Positions 1 through 9,278 of a stretch of 64,000 nt of DNA are shown here, piece by piece (position 1 is the stretch's first letter; each line of letters begins with the position of its first letter). The notes under the pieces were generated by a model. The model did no database searches and was not told the origin of the DNA. It was given only the letters and a program-made list of their open reading frames with translations. Location: contig CAVPOY010000011.1 in the NCBI GenBank assembly GCA_963707135.1, positions 62,001-126,000 on the forward strand. Reading direction: 5' to 3'. The translations under genes were made by a program, and so were the position numbers. This stretch comes from JBGSTR01 sp963707135 (GTDB taxonomy: Bacteria; Pseudomonadota; Gammaproteobacteria; Chromatiales; Chromatiaceae).

Positions 1-1714
1 GATGACCCAGACGCTGCAGTACCGCGGCCGCGACACCATTGCCGGCCGGCAGTGACTCGTCGGCGAGCGGCTTGGGCCGGTGGATCAGTCGCTCATGGTC
101 CCGTCCCGTGAACCAGAAACCGCCGCCGACCGGGTCATGGAACTGATCGAGCATGACCTCCGCCAGCTCTACGGCGAATGCGAGATCGGCGCCCGACCAG
201 CGTGTCTGGACAAGCTCCAGCAGGGCGTCGATCAGGTTAGCGTAGTCGTCCAGATAGGCGTTCAGGTGCGCCCGGCCGTCCTTGTAGGTCGCGAGCAGTC
301 GACCGCCCCGCCACAGGGTCCCGCGAATGAAGTGCAGCGCGTGCTCGGCCGACTCCAGGAAATCCGGCCGCTCCAGGACCCGGGCCGCGCGGGCCATGCC
401 CTTGATCATCAGAGCGTTCCAAGCGGTCAGAACCTTCTCGTCGCGGCCCGGGCGCACGCGGCGCTCGCGCTCGGCGAACAGCTCGGCGCGGGAGGCGGCG
501 AGCAGGGCCTCGACCCGTTCGAAATCGAGCCCGAGGGTGTCGGCGACCTCGGCCGGCGTCCGGAATCCGTGCAGGTGCCAGCGACCCTCGAAGTTGGGCG
601 CCCGATCGAGCCCGTAGACCGGCGCGAAGGCCGCGTACTGCGCCGGCGTCAGCAGGGCCTGGACCTGTTCCAGGTCCCAGACGTAGAAGCGACCCTCATG
701 GCCCTCGCTATCGGCATCCAGCGACGAGTAGTAACCACCCTCCGGCGACTGCATCTCGGACATGACCCATTCCGCGGTCGCGACCGCCGCCCTTCGGAAC
801 AGCGTCTCGCCGGTCGCCGCATAGGCATCGCAGCAGAGCGCCAGCAACGGGCCGTTGTCGTAGAGCATCTTCTCGAAGTGCGGGATCATCCAGTCGTCGT
901 CGACCGAATAGCGGCAGAAGCCGCCGCCGATCTGGTCCATGAGCCCGCCGCGGATCATCCGCTCCAGCGTGAAGCCGGCCATTCGCAGTGCTTCGTGGTC
1001 GGGCTCGCCGGCGGCCACGGTGGCGGCGAACCGCCGAAGCAGCAGCTCCAGGTTGGTCGCGTGCGGAAACTTAGGTGCCCGCCCGAAACCACCGCGTCGG
1101 GCATCGAAGCTTTCCGAGATCTGGCCTAGGGCCGCGTCGATGGCTGACGCGTCCGGGATCGCGCCGCCGGGCGTCGGCTCGAGCTCGCCGAGCGCCTCCA
1201 GCAGCCCCCGGCCCTGCTCGGCGATGGCGTCCCGCTGTTCCCGGTAGGCACGCTCGACGCCCTGGAGCAGCTGACCGAACGACGGCAGCCCGTGGCGCGG
1301 CTCGCGCGGGAAGTAGGTCCCGGCAAAAAAGGGCGTCAGGTCCTCGGGCGTCAGAAAGACCGTCAGCGGCCAGCCCCCCGCGCGCCTTGTCAGCAGCTGG
1401 TGGGCGGTCTGATAGATCTTGTCGAGGTCCGGCCGTTCCTCCCGGTCGACCTTGATGTTGACGAACAGCCGATTCATCAGCCTGGCGGTCGCGGGGTCCT
1501 CGAACGACTCGTGGGCCATCACATGGCACCAGTGGCACGCGGAGTAACCGATCGAGAGAAGGATCGGCCGGTCGCCGCTCCTGGCCAGCTCGAGGGCCTC
1601 GTCGCACCAGGGCCACCAGTCGACCGGGTTGCGCGCGTGCTGCTGAAGATAGGGGCTGGTGGTATCCGCGAGCCGATTCGCGTGCCCCTCGTCGTCTCGG
1701 CTGACGTCTGCCAT
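1..1714 (-). CDS. YyaL/DUF255 thioredoxin-domain protein, C-terminus cut by window edge
   Basis: The leftward frame from ATG 1714 stays open to base 1, so about 571 residues are visible and the C-terminus lies outside the window. The N-terminus has the family hallmark: PYLQQHARNPVDWW (about residues 21-34), then a thioredoxin-like redox site ACHWCH with Cys60 and Cys63, then MAHESFED. The rest matches the six-hairpin glycosidase-like domain of the DUF255/YyaL (SPATA20) family, including APKFPH and GGGFCRYSVD. Family members are usually 650-700 residues and cytosolic; their reaction is not established. It is divergent from rlmI. The identification is secure, the biochemical role is not. Confidence 0.9.
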   Translation of the reverse strand, partial: MADVSRDDEGHANRLADTTSPYLQQHARNPVDWWPWCDEALELARSGDRPILLSIGYSACHWCHVMAHESFEDPATARLMNRLFVNIKVDREERPDLDKIYQTAHQLLTRRAGGWPLTVFLTPEDLTPFFAGTYFPREPRHGLPSFGQLLQGVERAYREQRDAIAEQGRGLLEALGELEPTPGGAIPDASAIDAALGQISESFDARRGGFGRAPKFPHATNLELLLRRFAATVAAGEPDHEALRMAGFTLERMIRGGLMDQIGGGFCRYSVDDDWMIPHFEKMLYDNGPLLALCCDAYAATGETLFRRAAVATAEWVMSEMQSPEGGYYSSLDADSEGHEGRFYVWDLEQVQALLTPAQYAAFAPVYGLDRAPNFEGRWHLHGFRTPAEVADTLGLDFERVEALLAASRAELFAERERRVRPGRDEKVLTAWNALMIKGMARAARVLERPDFLESAEHALHFIRGTLWRGGRLLATYKDGRAHLNAYLDDYANLIDALLELVQTRWSGADLAFAVELAEVMLDQFHDPVGGGFWFTGRDHERLIHRPKPLADESLPAGNGVAAAVLQRLGH

Positions 1715-1857
1715 GGCGGCTCCTCTAGCTGGTCCGATTTTCGGTCACCGATGCCCCCACAATGGGTCCCGCTGCCGGGCCTTTCCATGCCAGGACACCC
1801 CGGGTGCCGGTTCTGTTAGTCTTCCCGGGATTCGACGACCGCCAGGACAGACTCGCC

Positions 1858-3054
1858 ATGACGCCCAAGCCACTGCTGCTGCGCAAGGATCAGGAACGCC
1901 GCCTGCTCGCCGGTCACTGCTGGGTCTACAGCAACGAGGTCGACACCCAGGCCACGCCGTTGCGGGACCTCGACCCCGGCCAGCCGGTGGAGATCCTGAG
2001 CCAGCGGGAACGCTGGATCGGTCATGGCTACGTGAACCCCCACTCGCTGATCTGCGCGCGCCTGGTGAGCCGCGAGCGGTCCCATCCGCTGAGCCCGGCC
2101 TTGTGGGTCGAGCGCGTCCGCCAGGCGCTGGCGCTGCGCGAACGGCTCTACCCGGCGCCGTTCTACCGGCTGGTATTCGGAGAGAGCGACGGGCTGCCGG
2201 GGCTGATCGTCGACCGCTACGGGAACCTGCTGTGCGTCCAGCTGACCACGGCCGGCATGGAGCGCGCGCGCGGCGAGCTGCTGGCGGCCCTGGAGCAGGT
2301 GCTGAGGCCCGGGGCGATCGTACTGCGGAATGATGCGGCGGTGCGGCAGCTCGAGGAGCTCGAGGAGGGGGTCGAGGTCGTTCTCGGCGAGCCCGCCGAC
2401 GAGCTGGCGCTCTCGGAGGGGGGGCTGGAGTTCAGCATCTCCCCACTCAGCGGCCAGAAAACGGGCTGGTTCTTCGATCAAGCGGAGAACCGCGCGCGGC
2501 TCGCCCGATTCGGCGTCGGCACGCGCGTACTGGACGTCTGCAGCTATATCGGTGCCTGGGGTGTGCGCGCCGCGGCGCTCGGCGCATCCGAGGTAACCTG
2601 CGTGGACAGCTCCCGACCGGCATTGGACCGCGCGCTGGAAAACGCGGACCGCAACGGACTCGCGGACCGGGTCGGGACCCTGCACGGCGACGCCTTCGAG
2701 GTGCTGAGAGGACTGCGGGACGAGGGCCGGCGGTTCGACACGGTAATCCTGGACCCGCCCGCCTTCATCAAGCGTCGTCGAGACGAGAAAGAGGGCACAC
2801 AGGCCTACCAGCGGCTGAACCGGCTCGGCATCGAGATCCTGGAGCCGGGCGGCCTTCTCGTGACCTCCTCATGCTCGTTCCATATGGGCCGCGACGCCTT
2901 CCTGCGCACGGTCCAGCAGGCCGGGCGCCGGGCCGGCCGCGGCCTGCAGCTCCTGGAGGCGGGACAGCAGGGACCTGACCATCCGGTCCACCCGGCGATC
3001 CCGGAGACCGGGTATCTCAAGACGCTGTTTTTCAGGGTCGTCCCGGCCTTCTGA
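1858..3054 (+). CDS. rlmI: 23S rRNA (cytosine-1962-C5)-methyltransferase RlmI
   Basis: This 398-residue protein matches E. coli RlmI (396 residues) in length and layout: an N-terminal PUA RNA-binding domain (about 1-75), an EEHEA-like linker, and a C-terminal Rossmann methyltransferase domain. Visible motifs are DVCSYIGAWG (SAM-binding motif I), the LDPPAF catalytic motif and TSSCSF with the cysteine nucleophile. It would transfer a methyl group from SAM to C5 of C1962 in 23S rRNA. The frame is open further upstream, but the ATG at 1858 begins at the conserved N-terminus (PLLLRKDQERRLLAGHCWVYSNE). It reads divergently from the YyaL-like gene. Confidence 0.93.
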   Translation: MTPKPLLLRKDQERRLLAGHCWVYSNEVDTQATPLRDLDPGQPVEILSQRERWIGHGYVNPHSLICARLVSRERSHPLSPALWVERVRQALALRERLYPAPFYRLVFGESDGLPGLIVDRYGNLLCVQLTTAGMERARGELLAALEQVLRPGAIVLRNDAAVRQLEELEEGVEVVLGEPADELALSEGGLEFSISPLSGQKTGWFFDQAENRARLARFGVGTRVLDVCSYIGAWGVRAAALGASEVTCVDSSRPALDRALENADRNGLADRVGTLHGDAFEVLRGLRDEGRRFDTVILDPPAFIKRRRDEKEGTQAYQRLNRLGIEILEPGGLLVTSSCSFHMGRDAFLRTVQQAGRRAGRGLQLLEAGQQGPDHPVHPAIPETGYLKTLFFRVVPAF

Positions 3055-3196
3055 TCCCGGAAGCGGGATGAAATCACAGATCCGGGACCGAGGCGCGCAA
3101 AAAGATAGCGGTTTCCCGGCATCTTACCTAAAATTCTGACTGTAACTTCTGGGTCCCAGACCAACGACGGATTCACCCTCCTTCGAGCGCCGACGC

Positions 3197-3793
3197 ATGA
3201 GCAACGACACACTTAGCATGTCAGTGGCATCTGAAACCAACCCGCGCCGCTCCGCGCGGTCACTGGGAAGGCGGCTGTCGCCTCTGGCCCTGCCGATCGT
3301 CATCGCCTTGGCGCTCCTGCTGGCCGGATGCGGGAGCGCGCCGCAGGCGCCGACGACCAGCCACGTGGATCGCGTGGTGGTCAAGAAGTCCGAGCGCAAG
3401 CTCCAACTGATGCAGGGCGGACAAGTGGTTCGCGAGTACCGGGTCGCGTTGGGAGACGCACCCGTTGGACACAAGTTCCGCGAGGGCGACGAGCGCACGC
3501 CAATCGGCGACTACATCCTGGACTGGCGCAATCCGAGCAGCAGCTACTATAGGTCGATACATGTTTCGTACCCGAACGATCGCGACCAGATGATGGCACG
3601 TCTGCTCGGCTACCCGAGCCCCGGCGGCATGATCATGATCCACGGACAACCCAACCACATCCGCTCCGATCGGGTTCGAGCCGAATACGCCCGCCGGGAC
3701 TGGACCGACGGCTGCATTGCCGTGCAGAACCAAGAGATGGACGAGATCTGGCGCATGGTCAGAAACGGCACGCCGATCAAGATCCTGCCCTAG
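3197..3793 (+). CDS. L,D-transpeptidase (YkuD-family) lipoprotein
   Basis: 198 residues with a hydrophobic N-terminal segment (about 32-47) ending in a lipobox LAGC, so it is probably a lipoprotein anchored in the periplasm. The YkuD domain follows: GHKFREGDERTPIGDY, then HGQPNHI, and WTDGCIAV containing the catalytic cysteine. The last is the DGC variant of the usual SHGC motif seen in YafK-like members. These enzymes crosslink or edit peptidoglycan stem peptides or attach proteins to them. The gene stands alone between rlmI and a convergent phosphatase gene. The start is uncertain: a second in-frame ATG (MSVASETN) lies eight residues inside. Confidence 0.88.
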   Translation: MSNDTLSMSVASETNPRRSARSLGRRLSPLALPIVIALALLLAGCGSAPQAPTTSHVDRVVVKKSERKLQLMQGGQVVREYRVALGDAPVGHKFREGDERTPIGDYILDWRNPSSSYYRSIHVSYPNDRDQMMARLLGYPSPGGMIMIHGQPNHIRSDRVRAEYARRDWTDGCIAVQNQEMDEIWRMVRNGTPIKILP

Positions 3794-3824
3794 ACAGGGC
3801 GGCCGCGGGCAACCTGGCGCTTCT

Positions 3825-4454
3825 CTAGTCGGCGGGCGCCCCGCTCAGCTCGGCCAACACGGCGCGAAGAACCTCCGCCTCGGCCTTCGCCCAGTCCGCT
3901 GCCGCGTCCCCGGGACCTCCGGCCCGCGCCCGGTAGAACTCGAAGGCGCGTTGCTCGACCCGGGTCCGGTGTCGGTCGATCAGGTCCTGGCGGCAGCCAT
4001 GGTAGGCTTCCCAGGCCGGCACGGCCCCCGGCCGAGCGCCGTGGATCAACGCGATCGCCTGCTCCGGCAACCGATCCTCGATGCAGATCAGATAAGAGAG
4101 CACGGTCAGCGGCGAGCGGCCGAGGCCCGCGGTGCAATGCACGTAGGTGCGATGACCCTCCGCTTGAAGACGCGCAAGCGCGGCGACGGCGCCGGGGAGT
4201 TGTTCGCGCTGATCGGCGACATCGAAGTCACGCATCGCCCGGCGCTCCATCCGCAAGCCGAGCCCCGCGCCGTGCTCGCGCATCTCTCCGTAGTCGATGC
4301 CCCAATAGGCCAGACAATCGTCGTGCTGCACCGAGAGCACCGCGGTAACACCGGTTTCGGCTCGGATGCGCCCGAGGTCAGCGGGCCTCATCGGACAGGT
4401 CCCGATTAAAATGCGGGGCGTAACCTCACCCCAGTTGAGCGACCAGATCCACAT
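3825..4454 (-). CDS. Dual-specificity phosphatase with glucan-phosphatase (SEX4/laforin) signature
   Basis: 209 residues. The active-site loop is VHCTAGLGRSP, with nucleophile Cys107 and Arg113, which fits CX5R and specifically the C-x-A-G-hydrophobic-G-R form described for plant and animal glucan phosphatases. A general-acid candidate lies in RDFD (Asp76/78), followed by QLPGAV. The segment AVLSVQHDDCLAYWGIDY resembles the SEX4/LSF recognition region. No carbohydrate-binding module is present. By family knowledge it would dephosphorylate phosphoglucans or phosphoproteins in the cytosol; the substrate is an inference from motif similarity. It converges with the L,D-transpeptidase gene, with only 31 bases between the two stops. 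Confidence 0.8.
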   Translation of the reverse strand: MWIWSLNWGEVTPRILIGTCPMRPADLGRIRAETGVTAVLSVQHDDCLAYWGIDYGEMREHGAGLGLRMERRAMRDFDVADQREQLPGAVAALARLQAEGHRTYVHCTAGLGRSPLTVLSYLICIEDRLPEQAIALIHGARPGAVPAWEAYHGCRQDLIDRHRTRVEQRAFEFYRARAGGPGDAAADWAKAEAEVLRAVLAELSGAPAD

Positions 4455-4560
4455 GGTTATCTAGAATACGCCGAGTTCCGGGGTGGGTGTTGCACGCGTC
4501 GACGAGGCCAGCGGGTTTCCGCGCCTTATAATGTCCAAGCGACGGAGCGAGCGAACTGCG

Positions 4561-4971
4561 ATGTGGAAGTACATCCTGGCCTGGTTTCCGATGGTGCCAA
4601 TCGCCATCGTTAACGGGGCGATTCGTCAGGGCTGGTACCAGCAATACCTCGGCGAGCTTGCGGCCCATCAGGTGTCGACGCTGACGGCGATGATCCTGTT
4701 CGGCGCCTACATCGGGCTCGTTGTCCGTCGATGGCCTCCCGAATCCGGGACCCAGGCCGCCCTCGTCGGCGTGCTGTGGCTGGCGATGACGGTGATTTTT
4801 GAGTTTCTGTTCGGCCACTATATCGCGGAGCACTCCTGGACCCGGCTCCTTCAGGACTACAACCTGTTCGCCGGACGGGTCTGGGCGGTCCTGCTTGCCT
4901 GGGTCACGGCGGCGCCCTACGTATTCTACCGTCTGGCCAATCGAGGTCTTGGGCGTTCCAACGTCGCGTGA
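4561..4971 (+). CDS. Small four-span integral membrane protein, unrecognised family
   Basis: 136 residues from the ATG at 4561. An in-frame ATG lies 78 bases upstream, but the downstream one begins directly at the first membrane segment and is preferred. Four hydrophobic stretches are visible: about 5-22, 38-55, 66-85 and 106-125. Conserved-looking polar residues sit inside them (NGAIRQGWYQQ, FEFLFGHYI, DYNLFAGRVW), which suggests a folded channel- or enzyme-like membrane bundle. I do not recognise the family. It stands between the divergent phosphatase gene and the sagB-like gene 85 bases downstream, with no evident functional tie. Confidence 0.65.
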   Translation: MWKYILAWFPMVPIAIVNGAIRQGWYQQYLGELAAHQVSTLTAMILFGAYIGLVVRRWPPESGTQAALVGVLWLAMTVIFEFLFGHYIAEHSWTRLLQDYNLFAGRVWAVLLAWVTAAPYVFYRLANRGLGRSNVA

Positions 4972-5055
4972 GCTCATGGCAGCGTAGGGATCCTAGACTC
5001 CTTCGGGCGGGCCGTGCGCTATAGTGGGCAGCCCCGGTCACGCGAAGCCCCAAGC

Positions 5056-6723
5056 ATGAATCCGGTGCACGACTACCACGAGCACTCCAAGCACCACCTG
5101 AACCGCTATGCGCCCGGGCCGGGCAGGCTCGACTGGGCCACTCAGCCCGACCCCTTTCGTCGGTTCGAGGGCTCGCCGATCGTGGATCTCCCGCTCCTCC
5201 AAGGCGAGCTGGACGCCCGCTGGGACGACCTGTACCGACCCGATGGCCTGGCCGCAGAACCGTTTGGGTTGAAGGCGCTGTCCCACCTGCTCCAGCTGTC
5301 GCTGGGACTCTCGGCCTGGAAGTCCTACGGCGGCAGCCGCTGGGCCCTGCGGTGCAACCCATCGAGCGGCAATCTGCACCCGACCGAGGGTTATCTGATC
5401 TGTCCCGACCTGCCGGGGTTGGCGGCCGGTGTTTATCACTACCAGCCCGAGCAGCACCGGCTCGAGCGGCGGGCGGCGGCACCGCTTTCCTGGACGGGCG
5501 GGGTCTTCGTCGCGCTGACCACTATTCACTGGCGCGAGGCCTGGAAGTACGGCCTGCGGGCCTTCCGCTACTGCCAGCATGACTGTGGGCACGCGCTGGC
5601 CGGATTGTCCTACGCCGCGGCCGCGCTCGGCTGGCCAGCGAGCCGGCTCAGCCATTGGAGCGACGGGCAGATCGGCGCGGTCACCGGCACTGACCGCGAC
5701 CCGGACTTCGCCGAGGCGGAGCGTGAGGAACCCGAGGCCATCGTCTGGTTGGGAGCCGCAAGCCCGCCACCGGCGCAAGCCCTGCTCGAGGCGCTGGCCG
5801 ACGCGGCCTGGAGCGGCCGGGCGAATACGCTGAGTCCGGGCCACAGGGCCTGGCCGGACATCGACCGGGTCGCGGCCGCGACCCGCAAGCCGGCCACCGA
5901 GCCGCCCGCTCCGGCCGCTCCTCTCCCCGTCCCGCCGCTGGCGCCGGTATCGCGCGAGCCCGCATCCGGCCTGATCCGTCGTCGCCGCTCGGCTCAGGCG
6001 TTCGACGGCGTCTCCGGCATCGGTGCCGGGAGCTTTTTCCGGATTCTTGACGCCCTGTTGCCGCGCGCCGGCCGGCCTCCCTGGTCGACGTTGGACGTGA
6101 CGCCCAGCGTGCATCCCGTCCTGTTCGTGCATCGGGTCAGGGGGCTCGACCCCGGCCTTTACTGCCTCGCGCGGGACGCTGCCGAGCTGCCGTCCCTAAA
6201 GGCCGAGATGAAGCCGGATTGGCAATGGTCCCAGGTGCCTGGCTGCCCGGCGCACCTGCCGCTCTACCTGCTGGCGCCGGCGGATGTCCGCGATTTCGCC
6301 GCCGCGGCGTCCTGCCACCAGGACATCGCCGCGGATTCCGCCTTCTCGCTGGCGATGCTCGCACGCTTCGACGACATCAGCGAGGACAGGCCCTGGCTGT
6401 ACCGGGAGCGTTTCTGGGAGGCGGGGATGCTGGGCCAGGTGCTCTATCTCGAGGCCGAGGCGGCCGGCATCCAGGGCACCGGCATCGGCTGCTACTTCGA
6501 CGACAGCGTCCACGAGGCATTGGGACTTGAGACACGGCGCTTCCAGGATCTCTACCACTTCACCGTGGGCACCGCCCGGGTCGACGCCCGGCTCACCAGC
6601 GAGCCACCGTACGCGCACCTGGCGAACCGGCGATCTTGGACGCCGTCGGCCGGACCGTTCGACGGGTCACCGAAGAACGCTCCAGCATTGGGACATGGCG
6701 GGATCGAATCTCCCGGCAATTGA
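5056..6723 (+). CDS. SagB/ThcOx-type nitroreductase-fold dehydrogenase, two tandem domains
   Basis: 555 residues from ATG 5056 (MNPVHDYHEHSKHHLNRY; the frame is open 42 bases further up). Two nitroreductase-like halves are visible: the first around residues 75-240 with RCNPSSGNLHPTEGYL, the second around 310-520 with LIRRRRSAQAFDG and TGIGCYFDDSVH. Such proteins use FMN; the best known members oxidise azolines in peptide maturation (McbC/SagB), but stand-alone double-domain forms like this are common in sulfur-oxidising proteobacteria without a peptide cluster. No cyclodehydratase or precursor peptide is nearby, so the substrate is unknown. Confidence 0.85.
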   Translation: MNPVHDYHEHSKHHLNRYAPGPGRLDWATQPDPFRRFEGSPIVDLPLLQGELDARWDDLYRPDGLAAEPFGLKALSHLLQLSLGLSAWKSYGGSRWALRCNPSSGNLHPTEGYLICPDLPGLAAGVYHYQPEQHRLERRAAAPLSWTGGVFVALTTIHWREAWKYGLRAFRYCQHDCGHALAGLSYAAAALGWPASRLSHWSDGQIGAVTGTDRDPDFAEAEREEPEAIVWLGAASPPPAQALLEALADAAWSGRANTLSPGHRAWPDIDRVAAATRKPATEPPAPAAPLPVPPLAPVSREPASGLIRRRRSAQAFDGVSGIGAGSFFRILDALLPRAGRPPWSTLDVTPSVHPVLFVHRVRGLDPGLYCLARDAAELPSLKAEMKPDWQWSQVPGCPAHLPLYLLAPADVRDFAAAASCHQDIAADSAFSLAMLARFDDISEDRPWLYRERFWEAGMLGQVLYLEAEAAGIQGTGIGCYFDDSVHEALGLETRRFQDLYHFTVGTARVDARLTSEPPYAHLANRRSWTPSAGPFDGSPKNAPALGHGGIESPGN

Positions 6724-6753
6724 CCGCGTCCGAAGACCGTCCCCTCCTGGCGA

Positions 6754-8565
6754 TCAGTCCCGCTGCGCGATCACCGGGGGCAGCACGACCTTCGCGACGC
6801 GTTTCGCCAGCGTGTAGATGCGCCGCATCTGGTCCACGAACGACATCTGCAGACGCACCAGCGCCAGGTACTCCGGATCCTCGGCGGCGAGGCGCTCCGC
6901 CTTTCGCGCCAACAAGCGCTCGGATTGGTCGCGAATCGCGTCCTTCATCATCAGAACGGATTCGGCCGCGCGCTGGTCGTTGTTGCGCACGGCCCGCACG
7001 GCGAGCTCGACCGACTCGATGACCCCCGTGTAGAGCCCCACGAGCAACTCCCGCGTCTCGTCTCCGGCCGCCGCGGAGAGATCGGCGGCCTTACGCGCCA
7101 GCGGCACGATGTCGCTCTCTATCACGTCCGCCAGGTTCTCCAAGTTGTCTACGGCCATCATCAGGCCTTGGAACTCGAGACTCTCCTGATCGCTGAGCAT
7201 GCCCTTTCGCACCTTAGCGAGGTAGCTCAGTATCGCCGCCTCAAGGATGTCGACCTGATCGTCGCGGCGTGCTATGTCCTCGAGCCGCGCCATATCGCGC
7301 TGCCTGAACGCCGGCTCCACGTCCCGCAGCATGCCGAGCGCGATCTCCCCGACTCGCCCCAGCTCCAGCCGCACCTGCTGAAGCGCCATGGAGGGCGCCG
7401 CGAGCGCGCCCTCGTTCAGGAACTCGGGCTCGATGATGATCCCCTCCCGAGGCGCGCGCTCCGGCACCACCCATTCCGCGAGGCGGGCGAACCAGCCGGT
7501 GAACCCGATGAACAGCAACGTATTGACGACATTGAACAGGGTGTTGGCATTCGCGATCTGTCGCGGCACCTCGGCCGACGCCCGGGCGGTCCCCTCGAGT
7601 CCCGGGCTCGACGGCGAGAGCCATACGGCGAGGTCCACGAGCAGCCAGATAAGGGGCAGCCACAGCAGCACCCCCAGCACATTGAAGGCGACATGCACGA
7701 CCGAGGCCCGCGTCGCGTCGGTGGACTTACTGCTGAGGATCCCCATGAGCGCCGTTGTCACGGCGGTGCCGATGTTGGCGCCGAGCGCGAGCGCGATTCC
7801 CGCCGGAAGTGCCAGCAGACCTTCGCTCGCCATCGCGATGGCGATGCCGACCGTCGCGGCGGAAGACTGCACGATGGCCGTAAAAACAGCCCCGGCGAGA
7901 ATGCCGGCGCCGGGCCGCTCCAGGGTCTTCAGGATCTCCAGAAAGGGCTCGTAGCTGCGCAGCGGCGTCATGGACGAGCTCATCAACCCCATGCCGTAGA
8001 ACACCAGGCCGATGCCCATGATCATCATGCCGTAGTACTTGACCTTCTCCCGCTTGGCGGTAAACAGCATGAAGAACCCGATGGCAACCGGACCGAGCGA
8101 GTACGCGGAGAGGTTGAAGGCGAGCAGCTGGGCGGTCACGGTGCTGCCGATATTGGCGCCCATGATGACGCCGACCGATTGGGCAAGCGTCATGAGGCCG
8201 CCGCTGATGAAGCCGACCACCAGCAGGGTGGTCACCGTCGACGAGTTGAGCACACCCGTGACGAACGCCCCCGTCAGCGCCCCCATGAACCGGTTGGTCG
8301 TGAGCTTGCCCAGCACGGTCTTCAGCGTCTGGCCGGCGGCCTTCTTCATCCCCTCCGAGAGCATCTGCAGACCGCCAAGAAACAGCGCGAGCCCACCGAA
8401 AAGCCCGAGGAAGAGCTGGAGCCAGTCCACCGGTTCCTCGGCCACCTCCGTTTGCGCCGCGAAAACAAGCGCGGCGACGAGCAACAGCCCTACCCCTAGG
8501 CCGGCCCGCAGGATTTGGAGGAGGCCGGCCCGCGCGTCGCCATCACCGAGCATCGGAAGACCCAT
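6754..8565 (-). CDS. Na+/phosphate symporter family protein (NptA/PNaS) with PhoU-like tail
   Basis: 603 residues. After an N-terminal hydrophobic segment (about 14-36) come the two inverted Na/Pi repeats, marked by LNSSTVTTLLVVGF and IVQSSAATVGIAIA, the QSS-type substrate and ion motifs, plus two GANIGT/GANIGS repeats. Roughly the last 200 residues are hydrophilic and helical with PhoU-like features. It would import phosphate or a related anion with sodium across the inner membrane. The gene points left and converges with the sagB-like gene, 30 bases from stop to stop. Confidence 0.9.
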   Translation of the reverse strand: MGLPMLGDGDARAGLLQILRAGLGVGLLLVAALVFAAQTEVAEEPVDWLQLFLGLFGGLALFLGGLQMLSEGMKKAAGQTLKTVLGKLTTNRFMGALTGAFVTGVLNSSTVTTLLVVGFISGGLMTLAQSVGVIMGANIGSTVTAQLLAFNLSAYSLGPVAIGFFMLFTAKREKVKYYGMMIMGIGLVFYGMGLMSSSMTPLRSYEPFLEILKTLERPGAGILAGAVFTAIVQSSAATVGIAIAMASEGLLALPAGIALALGANIGTAVTTALMGILSSKSTDATRASVVHVAFNVLGVLLWLPLIWLLVDLAVWLSPSSPGLEGTARASAEVPRQIANANTLFNVVNTLLFIGFTGWFARLAEWVVPERAPREGIIIEPEFLNEGALAAPSMALQQVRLELGRVGEIALGMLRDVEPAFRQRDMARLEDIARRDDQVDILEAAILSYLAKVRKGMLSDQESLEFQGLMMAVDNLENLADVIESDIVPLARKAADLSAAAGDETRELLVGLYTGVIESVELAVRAVRNNDQRAAESVLMMKDAIRDQSERLLARKAERLAAEDPEYLALVRLQMSFVDQMRRIYTLAKRVAKVVLPPVIAQRD

Positions 8566-8826
8566 GGATACGCACCCCCTTCGTTAAACCGAACAGAAAA
8601 CCTGACAAATCAGATGCACGAACTGCGATAGGGGGGGCATCTTACGCACATCCCGGGCCGCCCTCCAATCCCCCCTGCCCTGCCCGAACAAGAGCGGGCT
8701 CTAAGGCCCGCCCTTCTCGCATTCGGGGAAAAATGTTCATGACGCCGTTGCCAGCGCCTCCTTAGCGGCCTCGTCCACCGCTGGCTTCAGGGTCACAAAC
8801 CCCTCGGCTTTGCTCGGCAGGACCGC
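8566..8826. other. Intergenic stretch with a possible minus-strand gene-end relic
   Basis: No intact gene is present. A GCGGGC/GCCCGC stem-loop lies at 8694-8711. On the minus strand, 8737-8838 reads as a plausible protein C-terminus (AVLPSKAEGFVTLKPAVDE, then AAKEALATAS and a stop), with no upstream part. It runs straight into the relic repeat that follows, so this may be a rearrangement junction. The relic's family is not recognised. Confidence 0.35.
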
Positions 8827-9218
8827 ACGCCGCTCGACCTGGTCAGCATCACCGACATCAACGCCAACGGCGCCGGGGAGCGGGTGATGCTCGGGCGCTG
8901 CGGAACCGATGCCCAGCTCAAGGCTGTCGTCAAGGACGCCGAGACCGGCGAGACCCTGAAACGGCTGCGCTTCTGAGCATCCGCGTCGCCAGGATCGAGT
9001 TGCGCGGTTTACGGAACAGGGGAGACAGCGCAGGCGCCAAGCGATCGAATAGCACCGCGCACAACGCCAACCAAGGTCCCCGGCGGGCCAACGACGCCCG
9101 GCTCCATCCAGGTTACTCGCTGAAGCCCGTTCGCGATGATAGACAGATCGAATGCTCCGGATTGCTTTTATTCAGCGGAGCCCCGGTGCATCAGGCTGGC
9201 GCCCGACTAGACTTCAGT
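8827..9218 (+). pseudogene. Relic copy of the 3' end and downstream DNA of the beta-helix/FG-GAP gene
   Basis: From 8827 the sequence is nearly identical to 11670 onward: about 150 bases encoding the last FG-GAP unit and the C-terminus (SITDINANGA, then MLGRCGTDAQLKAVVKDAET and a stop at 8974-8976), followed by about 240 bases of homologous non-coding DNA. The shared downstream part includes a well-conserved stretch at 9147-9170, matching 12008-12031. No start or upstream coding region is present, so it is the tail of a lost paralogue or of a recombination product. It forms a direct repeat flanking the intact gene. Confidence 0.85.
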
Positions 9219-9278
9219 TGACCCCCCAAGCGCGTGCCGACGCGGATCCTTGCAGACCCCGAGCAGGAGGCATCCCCA

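Noticed and set aside
6925..8499. 524-codon plus-strand frame
   Set aside because: Shadow of the Na/Pi symporter gene; the sequence is His/Arg/Glu-rich and low in hydrophobic residues, with no domain.
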